Source: Colius striatus (lineage: Eukaryota > Chordata > Aves > Coliiformes > Coliidae). From it: DNA of 64,000 bases. Location of the stretch: NCBI RefSeq assembly GCF_028858725.1, contig NC_084763.1, positions 868,001 to 932,000 on the forward strand. Direction: 5' to 3'. The notes under the pieces were generated by a model. The model was not told the DNA's origin. It ran no database searches and worked only from the letters and a program-made list of their open reading frames with translations. The position numbers and the translations under genes are program-made. Positions 1 through 9,900 of the stretch are shown here, piece after piece. Numbering within the stretch: position 1 is the stretch's first letter; every line of letters starts with the position of its first letter.

Positions 1-2439
1 TGGAAAAAGTTCTGTTAGCATGCACATTCGGAAACTTAAGAAAGGGAAACTTGGGATGCAGATCAAGAAAGCACAGCCCCTCTGTGCAAACATTTCATTA
101 AACTGTTTGCTAACCAACAGCAAGTATGTTAACATTTATTTAATAGAAAAGTGTGTCAGAAGGCTTTCTGCCGCTTGCATTTTTAAAGAGCCAGGAGTTT
201 TTCCTCTGCTCGGTTGCAGGGATTCCTTGGCTGGCCTCTCCTTAGCTGAGGAAGTGGCAGCAGTGCTCCAGCGAGCTGGCTGCTCGGAGAGGAGGAGATG
301 CCTTATTATTTATGTGCTGCTCCTCCCAAGCTGTGGCGATTCGAGTTGAGGGTTCGGAGGCACTCCCTCAAGCTTTAAATCTCTCGTTGGAACACGGAGC
401 AGCTTCCTTCCTCACGTGGACTTGGCTCTGCCTATTTATCCTTCGCATGAATTGGGAACAGGGGCGTCTCCTCGGAACTTGGGAGCCCATTCAGTGGAGG
501 GGTAGTGCTTCTAACAGTGGCTGTTGGAGGAGAATGGGGAAGAGGGAGCAGCACTTTGCTGAAAGCCTTTTGGTTTTCAGCCTGAATTGTCAAAATGTTC
601 CTGTTTCTGCGTTCTTGGCTGAGGCAGAGAAGCCCTGATTTTGAAACCAGTAGGAGCTTTGATTCCTCAGAAAGTCCAAAGCAGGACCCGCACAGTTCAT
701 GTTCAAGGAGTGAAGGTTGCAAACTGGGGGTGCAAGAAGAGAGAGGGACACTGAGCCTGTGTGACAGGCAGTGCCCACATCCCCATGGGGAGCAAGATCA
801 CACCCTCTCCCTGCTGTGAGCCTGCTTCTCACCTGCTACATGTTTGGCGGCTCCTAGTCTGGCATGGTGTGCTGTACAGTAGCTTCTCAACAGCAACTGT
901 GGCAGACCACCGATTTACTTTCCAGTTCAGCCCTTTTGGGCACTAAAGTGTTAAGCAGTAGTGAGTGTGTGTGTGTGTGCAACCCTTCTGACCTCCTTTT
1001 TTTAAAAAATGAAGAAGAAAAGAGACCGAGTAACTCTCCTAGCAGTTCTGCTCCTGGTACCAGGGCAGCAGGCTGTGTGAAACTGAGCTGATCAACTGTG
1101 CCTTACAGTTTAAAATGTGGCATTACAGCTGTTCCCAGGGGAGGTGCTGTTGAAACGTGATGGTCTGTCTGAGCTGGAACGGCCAGCCTGCCTAGTTAGC
1201 TAATGCACATTAGGAGTATTTTCTACTTGTTTTTGGTGGAGAAGGCAAGCTAATGAACTGGACTGATTGCAGGAAACCTAGTAGGCATAGTATTTCTATT
1301 TAGGAGGTTCAGGTTTATAGCATTTCGTTGTGCCATTTCTTACAAACTTCACTGAGAGTGTGGAAAAAAAACCCAACACCCCACTAGTGTTTAAAAACAG
1401 GACATTAAACCACCAGAAATATGTTCAAATACCACCGAGAGTCTGAGTTAAACCCACAAAAAGCCAGGAAATTTAGACTTAAGACTTAAACTTCCTTAAT
1501 CCATTTGCACTGGGAGTTGGATTTTCCTGGTCAATTATGTGCATTGCCAGCAGTGGCTATGCTGAAACCACCAGTACCCAAATGTTAACTTGGGTCCCTC
1601 CTCCTCACGCTCCTCCTCGTGTTTCTCCCTTGCTCCTGCATATGGGCAGAGCCACTCTCCTGCCTATGTTGAAATATTTAGAGCCAACATGCTACGTGTG
1701 AACGTGGGTTTTCAGGTTTAGCACTGAACTTCTGGGCTTCTCGTGGCTTTTTTCAACAAGCCGTCAAGTGCAGTTTTAACACAGATTTCCAGGGTGTTCC
1801 ATGTACTTCAGTTATCGTTGTGCACTCCCAAGATTATTTCCTTAAAAAAAAGATGACCAAAAACAGTGGCCAAGACAGCAACTAGGGGGACTTTGCTGCT
1901 TAGCTGATAGGAGGATCCCAGCTGGGAGAAATCCCCATAGGCAAAGCAGACAGTTATGGTAACACTGCAGGAGCCTCCTGAGGGGAAGAAGTGCAGTGTA
2001 GACAAATACCTCAGAAAGTGCAGGGACACCGGGCTCTGGCAGCATTTTGTAGAAGTGCTTCTCCTGTATCTTTGTGGAGGGCAGTTTAAAGAGAAAATAT
2101 TTTTGAGCTTCATGAGGAAAACAGCTGTTTGTCCTTCGACACCCCGCCACAGAATGAATGGCGCTTGTTTTGTGTCAGTTACCTTTAAATGTGCTTTGTT
2201 ACACATAGAAACGTTTATGATTTTTCAGAGAGGAAGAATAAAAGTGGGGGCAGCTTTTTGTTTGCTGGATTGGTTTTTTCCTGTTCTGTATGTTGAATAA
2301 AATAAGGAAAGAAGTGTTACAGCCACCTCTCTAGAGGGGTGAGAACTTAGGGCAGCCTCTTTTTAAAACAAAATAACAAAAAAACCCAACCAAAACCTAA
2401 ATATTTTGGGGAAGCAGAGTTGCCATGGGCAGGTCCCTC

Positions 2440-3410
2440 AGGGAGCCCCCTCAGTGAGCCACAGTGGTCCCCTCGATGAGCCCCCTCAGCGAACCACGGG
2501 CAGGTCCCTCGGGGAGCCTCGGCGGCCCGGTTGAGGCACGGACAGGTCCGTCAGTGAGGCTCAGCAGCCCGGACGGGTCCGTCAGTGAGCCTCGGCGGCC
2601 CGGTTGAGGCACGGGCAGGTCCGTCAGTGAGGCTCAGCAGCCCGGTTGAGGCACGGACGGGTCCGTCAGTGAGGCTCAGCAGCCCGGTTGAGGCACGGAC
2701 GGGTCCGTCAGTGAGGCTCAGCAGCCCGGTTGAGACACGGGCAGGTCCGTCAGTGAGGCTCAGCAGCCCGGTTGAGGCACGGACGGGTCCGTCAGTGAGG
2801 CTCAGCAGCCCGGTTGAGGCACGGGCAGGTCCGTCAGTGAGGCTCAGCAGCCCGGTTGAGGCACGGGCAGGTCCGTCAGTGAGGCTCAGCAGCCCGGTTG
2901 AGGCACGGGCAGGTCCGTCAGTGAGGCTCAGCAGCCCGGTTGAGGCACGGGCAGGTCCGTCAGTGAGGCTCAGCAGCCCGGGCGGGTCCGTCAGTGAGGC
3001 TCAGCAGCCCGGTTGAGGCACGGACGGGTCCGTCAGTGAGGCTCAGCAGCCCGGTTGAGACACGGGCAGGTCCGTCAGTGAGGCTCAGCAGCCCGGTTGA
3101 GGCACGGACGGGTCCGTCAGTGAGGCTCAGCAGCCCGGTTGAGGCACGGACGGGTCCGTCAGTGAGGCTCAGCAGCCCGGTTGAGGCACGGGCAGGTCCG
3201 TCAGTGAGGCTCAGCAGCCCGGTTGAGGCACGGACGGGTCCGTCAGTGAGGCTCAGCAGCCCGGTTGAGGCACGGGCAGGTCCGTCAGTGAGGCTCAGCA
3301 GCCCGGGCGGGTCCGTCAGTGAGGCTCAGCAGCCCGGTTGAGGCACGGACGGGTCCCTCGGTGAGCCTCGGCGGCCCGGTTGAGGCACGGACGGGTCCAT
3401 CCGTGCCCGC
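2440..3410. repeat. 42-bp GC-rich minisatellite in IGFBP3 intron 1
   Basis: About 20 tandem copies of a 42-bp unit with the core words CCCGGTTGAGGCACGG, CGGGTCCGTCAGTGAGG and CTCAGCAG. Because 42 is divisible by three and the unit lacks stops, it reads as a 14-residue periodic peptide (VEARTGPSVRLSSP-like); this is a by-product, not a protein. Units alternate between GGACGGGTCC and GGGCAGGTCC variants. Two shortened units starting CCCGGGCGGGTCC at about 2977 and 3303 lie roughly 326 bp apart, suggesting a multi-unit block duplication. Copies at both edges (2440-2600 and 3350-3410) are degenerate. Confidence 0.93.
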
Positions 3411-3625
3411 AGCCCCCGGCGCCCGGGACGGTTGCCGCCCCCGGGGCTTCCCGCTGGGCGAGTCCCGCCCCCCGCCGGCCGCGATGGGGAACTGCAGAGG
3501 CGCGGGGCCGGGCAGTGGCTAGCAGCGAGGCGGACGTGGCTAGTCCTCCGGTGTGTGTGGGGTAGCTCGGCAGGCAGGCGGGTGCAGGGGGACGCCGCGC
3601 TGATGCTCGTCTTTTGCTCGTGCCG
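3411..3625. other. CpG-rich patch just upstream of IGFBP3 exon 2
   Basis: A segment of about 200 bp, very rich in G+C and in CpG (for example around 3430-3540), sits between the minisatellite and exon 2. It could be a small CpG island or alternative promoter for a transcript lacking exon 1, or just CpG content spilling over from the array. No TATA box is obvious. Confidence 0.45.
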
Positions 3626-3732
3626 CTATTTAGTGGCGGAACACGAAGCACTCGGGCTGCTGTGCGGGTTTATTGCCCTTCCCGAGGCGGCTGATTGACG
3701 CTGTTCCTTCGCTGTGGTTATTCTTCCCCAAG

Positions 3733-3962
3733 GAAATTCCAGCGATTCAGAGGAAGAGGACCGGAGCAGCAGCAGCAGCAGCACAGAAAATCAGGCCGTC
3801 CCAAACAGGGTGCCAGATTCCAAGTCGCACCCACCGCACACCAAAATAGACATCATCAGGAAAGTGCAGGCCAAAAACACGCAGCGCTACAAGGTGGAAT
3901 ATGATTCCCAGAGCACGGATACGCTCAATTTCTCTTCGGAATCCAAGCAAGAGACTGAATAC
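3733..3962 (+). CDS. IGFBP3: IGFBP3 exon 2 (linker domain)
   Basis: 230 nt, acceptor AG 3731-3732 and donor GTAAGT at 3963. The first two bases complete a glycine codon begun in exon 1. It encodes the unstructured linker: an acidic and serine-rich start (NSSDSEEEDRSSSSSS) with likely casein-kinase sites, then the conserved segment KIDIIRKVQAKNTQRYKVEY and SQSTDTLNFSSES. A pure AGC run at 3765-3782 encodes six serines. Confidence 0.95.
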
Positions 3963-6900
3963 GTAAGTGCTTTTGTAACTGGACAGGCGTTCCCAGCGTG
4001 AGAGAATATGTGTGTATGCGTGTTGTGCACAGAACAAGGTAGATAAATGCATGAAGTAAGTCAATGGTAGTAACTGTTGTAGCCGTTTCGGGCATTCTGT
4101 CTGTTTAACCGGTAAGGCATACTGGATCTGCAAGTGCAGACAGTCAGCAGGCTGAGCTGACGATGGTCAGAAAACAGAGGCCTAACACAATGACATTTAC
4201 ATCAATACAAATGTGATTTTTCACTAAGTCCTTTCTTGGAGAGCCAAAGATCTCGGTCCCCCCACGCAGTTATCACACGTTTGTGTGCGTGGACTCGGGA
4301 CAGGTTTCGCTGTGTCACAGGTAAATTTGGTTGCAATAATGGCAAAGAAGTGTTTTATGTTCAGCGTAGAGGCACTGTGTTCAGACTCCAGAGCGCAAAT
4401 CCAGGGAGGCAAACTTAGTCATTGTTTATGTGACTCGTTGGATGCCACCTCTGCTTGGCAGCCGTCGTTTGGTGCCACTGCCTAAGTGCCAAGGCTCTCG
4501 GGCACACAAGCTACCATTGCTTCCTACTAAGTGGATTTGCAGGGCAGCTGGAGAGTGGTGAGTCTGAGAGAAGTGTAATTCCTCTTCTCAGACATTGTGA
4601 GTGATGAGACGGTGGTTATCCTTGTGCCTGTGCTGATGGCCTAGAAGCCTGTGTCCAGGTGTACTTTGGCGTTCCGTCAAAACAGCTGTGGTGAAACCAG
4701 ATGTGGCTTCCCAGATGCAAAAGGGTTTGAAACCTGTATAAGGCAGAAAGCTGTGTCTGCAGAGAGCGTGGCCTCCAGGTTATCACAGCAAGGCTTCAGC
4801 TGGATGTTTACTGGTGCCCAGTAAAAACACTTTAAGAATCTGCCTTCCAGCACATCCTCCTCCCAAAAGCAGGAAGTAAATTGCATACAGTAAAAGAATG
4901 AACTTTGGTAACTCCAAGGAAATAGGATCTTGGTGTTAGCTAGGGTGAATTTTTCACATAGGTGGTATTTGGACCCCATAGACAAAGGCATGAGTCCATC
5001 AGGGGGACAAGTGCCTTTGTCAGCGAATGCCCTCCTAGCTGTGTCTGCGTGTTAGCAGCCTGCTTCAAAATAATAATTACCAAAAAAGAAAGGGCAGTTG
5101 ATGTTTTTGTGTGCCTAGCTGGGAACCAGGTATGTGACGTGCTGGTGTGGTTTGCAGCCAGTGTGCCTGAGCAGTTGCCTGCTTTTAAGGAACAGACCAT
5201 ATGAGCAGCACTTTAAAGCACATCTCTAGAGCCCATGAGATTGGCACTGGGAGGAAACTGACGAAAGCAGCAAGGAAGGTCTTTGCTAACCAAAAAACCC
5301 CTCAATTTTAAACTCCAGTAGAACTGTGTAGCCCGCATGCTTTCAGACACTCACAAGACAGGCACTTTACAGGAGCAAACTGTTAATATTGCCACTTGGA
5401 AGTACGAATGTTGTTCATTCACTAATGAAACATTGCACCAAATGAGTCTTGCTGTTGATACAGCAGCTTAAACGTTTTTAAATTGGGGTATCCAGCAAAG
5501 GAATTTTCCTGGGTGTTCACTGAAGCAGTGGGCTGGTGGGCTGAGCGGGGCACGTGCCCAGGCAGGAGTGTGGCTCAGCACACTTTGGAGGCTGCGGCTG
5601 AATCCTGACCCTGCTGATGACACTGACTGCCTCCACGGCCTCTGGCCACACGGGAACTCCCCTGCTCCTGGCTTTCTGACTGCAAAGTGGGGCTCGTCAT
5701 GCTCTACTCCCTACCCTGAAGGGCTTGCAGGGAGAAATAATTGGTTGGCGTTTGAGACATGCCCTTAAAAGTGCTTCGGGAAGTTCTTTTTGGCTCGTTC
5801 TCCCAGACCTAATCCTCACTATGTTGCTGTCAGCCTTTTGCAGGTGGAGAAAGCGAGGCAGAAAGTGACTTACTGTATCTAATGAGACAGTTGTACACAA
5901 CCATTCCTTTGTGTGGCTGTATCCATTCGGTCCAGTCAAAGTTGGGAGTTGTTGTCCAAAGTTGCCATGTTTTTACACACACATTGTGCCAAACTACTTG
6001 TTTTCCATGAAGTCCGTTTCATTCAAGCTTTCAAATCCAGCAGCATCACAAAAAAGTTGAGCAGCATCTACCAAGTGGTTTCTTCCCAGCTGCCTACCCT
6101 GTTCTTCAACCATCTGGCACAAGACCAGCTTTCACCAACCTGAGTTGTGTTTTATGTGACTGATTTACATACTGGTTCAGCCTCCTCATAGCTATACGTG
6201 GCTGTGATTGCAACTGGAAGTGCTAGTCTGTGCCTCAGCACAGCATAGGGCCCTCAGTGGTCAGAAATCAGTGTATCCCAAGTAAAACACAGAGTCGGAA
6301 TGAGAGTGGTCTGCCTCTGACATACCCCGTCATCCCTTTGTTCCAGTGGATTGCTTTAGGTTTGTGCTCCTTGCCCTTTTAAAGCATTATTAACTCATGT
6401 GTGAAAAGCAGCATTTGGGAATGAAGTCTCATCTGTGTTTTCTAAAACAGGGCCCTTGTCGTAGAGAAATGGAAGACACTTTAAACCACCTAAAGATCCT
6501 GAATGTCTTGAGTCCCAGGGGCTTTCATATTCCAAATTGTGACAAGAAGGGCTTCTACAAGAAAAAGCAAGTAAGTAAAGAGTCTGGATCATTTCAATGA
6601 ATGCACTTTTGCCTTTTCTACATCTCTGCTGCAAGGTCTTGCCAGCAAGGTGTGTTATGGCTCATTTTACAGAGGAACTAGTTAATTTCCAGTGTTAGGA
6701 CCTGATCTGCTAGTGCTGAACCTCATGAAGTGGGGACGGTGTTTTTATTTTCTATGGGTCATGACAACAGTTGAATTTGAGGATCCTCATACCTAATCAC
6801 ACATGGGTTGGCTGGTGTCCCAGATGCTAATGGCCTTTGGTTTAAAAAAAGCAGCGCCTCTGTAATAACCCATAGAGCTAAATGTTGCATTTACCATATG

Positions 6901-9900
6901 ACTGCAATAGATCAATGCTTTGAATTGTAAATAGCTGCTTGAGAGTTCCTAGAAGAACTGTGCTGGATCGTATTACAATAAGTAATTTGAGAAAGGTATA
7001 TATCTGTCCTTTCTGTGCTGCAGAGACCGCTTGCAAAATCCAGGTCATGTTGTCGTGAAAGTGATACATGTAGGAGTTGCTCTGCAGCAAGGGTGGCTCC
7101 TCAGCCCTCTTTGGTTCGAGGGCTGGGGCCTTCCCTGACAAATATAGACCTAAAGCGCGGGTATTTATGCTTCAGTTGTGTTTGGTTGGGCTGTGGCAGC
7201 CTCCTCCATCCAGCACTGCCCTCAGAGATGGTTCAGGAGCTTGGGGGAGTGCAAGACGTGCCAGGTTCTTTGCTTTGTGTGCACATCCATCCGATTGCAG
7301 CGTTTACGTAGTGACCTGCCTCCAGAGGTGTTTCTTGGTACAATTCCAAAATACTCCAAATTCAAAAGTTTGTTTAAGGTTTTCCTGAAGGCAAACCTTC
7401 TCTGTAAGGGCAGGTTTTGTTTGTGGACCATCTCATCTTTCCCGTTGGGGTTTACAAGAGTCAGCCTCTCTATCTCTGGCAACCACAGGAAGGGCTGACT
7501 CTGTGTTACTGGATAATGCAGCCCATTGGTTGGAAGTGAGAGGCCGACCTCCAACCAGGCAACCTTATTTTGGGAATGATATCCCTCCATTCTTTGGTTT
7601 CCAGCTTTCTTAGAAGCAGTCTTTCCCTTTCGGGTATTCCCTGGAGCTCTGTGTTAAGCTGGCGGTGTCAGGTGGGCTGTGTGCAGTCAGGGTGAGGTTT
7701 CCAGCCTCCCCTTCTGCCACCAGCCCAGCATCGACTGCGCCGTCTGACCTTTGGTGCTCGCTGCTGAGCTCCCCTACGCTCACCAGCTTTTCCCGAGCAG
7801 GTGGCGGCAACTGCTAGGGCAGGGACAGAGTTTCTTTTTGTTGTCTGGAGTTTTGGGAAGCCCATGTCATTCACTCCCCTCTGTGTGTTAAAGGCACAGA
7901 CAGCAACGCTGGCATCTCGGTCTGTGTTTGTGCAGAAAATGTGTGGGGCTGCTGTGTGGAGTGAGGCCTGGATGGGGCTCTGTGCCTTAAAGTGCCTTAA
8001 AAAGCATTTGCCTTAGCTCCCGAGGAGCAGCACAGCATTTAGCTGTGTTCAGGGCACACAAGGGTGCTCTAGCCCTTTCCCTTCTCTAGGCGTCACAGAA
8101 GACCACAGATTGGTATTTACTTTGTTCAGGAGATCTTCCTTTCATCTGTCTTCAGACTCTGAAGTTTTTGCTTCATCAGCAAAAAGGTGCTGGTTTGCAC
8201 ATGGTCTCTGGCATGTGTGTGGAGTATATCAGATCCACTGTGAGCACATATTAAAGGGCCTTGTGTTACCTTTAAAGTGCAGCCATAGTGCTGCCACTGA
8301 AGCAGGCAAAAAAGGAGTTACAGAGGAAAAAACAGAGTAAGAAAGACAGGTAATACATACACCAGGTCTTTGTTCCTAGAAGCTGATTTAGGAGAATAAG
8401 GTGTTGGAACACAGCAAAGCCATGCATCTGCCCTCTGTGTAGCATCTCGAGACTTTCAGGCTGCTTTAGGAAAGGTTCCTGTGCAACAGCCCATCTGCTC
8501 AGCAAACAGAGAGGATAAAGGGGCACTTTCATCCCCGGCCAGCCCCGTCAAGCACCGTGCCAATTCACACACTGAAACTACCACCAGGTTCAATGGTAGT
8601 TTGAGACAACCAGGATCTTGTAGGAGATGCCCACAAACGGAGCCCGTGTGAGAGTAAATATTCTCCATGAAACACAGCTGGAGCACTGCTCCTGTGAACC
8701 AGCCTCCATCGACCCTGGGAACAGGCCTTCAGAGGCAGGGCTCGCGAGGCAGGCTGCCTCTCACACCAACAAAGAGCAAACCAAAGAGAATGCACATGAG
8801 TTGCCCTTCTACTCCTGGGGGGGAAAAAAAAAAGTGTCATTTTGAGAAGTAGGTCCTGTCCAGACTGAATTCACTGTCTGGGAGGCAACACCACCATTGA
8901 TTATTGATGTTGTTTGGTTTTCTCTGTGGAGCATCACCGTGCAGGTCTGATGTTTTAGGCACCGTGAGCAGGTGTCTAATCTTACCAGCAGAATACTAGG
9001 CTGTTTTAATTTCCTTCGTTGCTATTATTAGCAGCATTCAATCTATAATTCAATTATACTCTGTTGTGACAATAGAGTTCAGAATAATAGGTTAGGAAAT
9101 AGACAGTAAATCCATCAAAAAAGGAGTGTGAGCCAGGCATGTTTCACTATGGGAACAGCTGCCAAAACCACTGCCTAGGATGATCGTGTAGATAGGTGTG
9201 TGATGGGAGGAATCTGACAAATTATGGTCGCCCTGGAAACCATTACAAATTATTCAGGAGGCACTTCACATGTTTAGTATGTTCTGCCTCCCTGGTCAAG
9301 CCAAAAACATTTATTTTTCCAAGGTGTTGGTGGAGATCTAGAAAGGGACTTTTCAGGAACAGCAATAGGGAGTAATTTGCATATATGGAACCATTTTAAG
9401 AGCATAAAATTATCTGTCAGGGGTATGGCACAAAAAATATTTGATACCTTGTGTTTATATATAAACTTTTTAAAGTCAGGTCTATTAAAAAGGCAGAGTC
9501 CTTTGTCTTAATAAAGGGCACATGTAAGGTTCTGCTGTTGAGCTGTGGCGTACAGGTACACGCACGTGGGATGGGTTGATACAGGCATGTTTCTGCCTCA
9601 AGTATGGACAAAAAAAAAGGTTTTGATGAGATTAGCGTTATTATATGGGGCAATTACTAGAATTGCCCTGTATTTGTGTACCAGAGCCAGATACTCACCC
9701 AAATGTGAGCTGGCGGCGTTCCACTGAAAACAGAGCTGCGCTCGGCGGGAGCCAAAACGGCCCGAGGTGTGTGTCAGTGCTGTCTGCAGTCTGTGCCAGG
9801 AGACCAGGGCTGCAGCTCCACGGAGACCTCTGGGCTGACCAGGAATTCAATGGGATACCATATGCTTCGCCATGCCCGACGAATGCCTCTGTGGTGCTGC

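Larger units (their letters stand above)
1..3732 (+). other. IGFBP3: IGFBP3 intron 1, 3' portion
   Basis: No frame here encodes the cysteine-rich N-domain (GCGCCxxC motif) of an IGF-binding protein, so IGFBP3 exon 1 must lie to the left of the window. The first 2.4 kb is ordinary AT-balanced sequence with a short GT run near 964-980 and no exon I can support. From about 2.44 kb it becomes a GC-rich minisatellite, then a CpG-rich patch. The acceptor AG of exon 2 is at 3731-3732, after a pyrimidine-rich stretch. Confidence 0.75.

Noticed and set aside
2585-3341. Periodic 14-residue repeat protein (VEARTGPSVRLSSP type)
   Set aside because: A 42-bp minisatellite in IGFBP3 intron 1; no gene-like flanks or non-repetitive coding sequence.
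2440-3410. Possible CRISPR-like array
   Set aside because: Units are contiguous and lack unique spacers; the genome is vertebrate.
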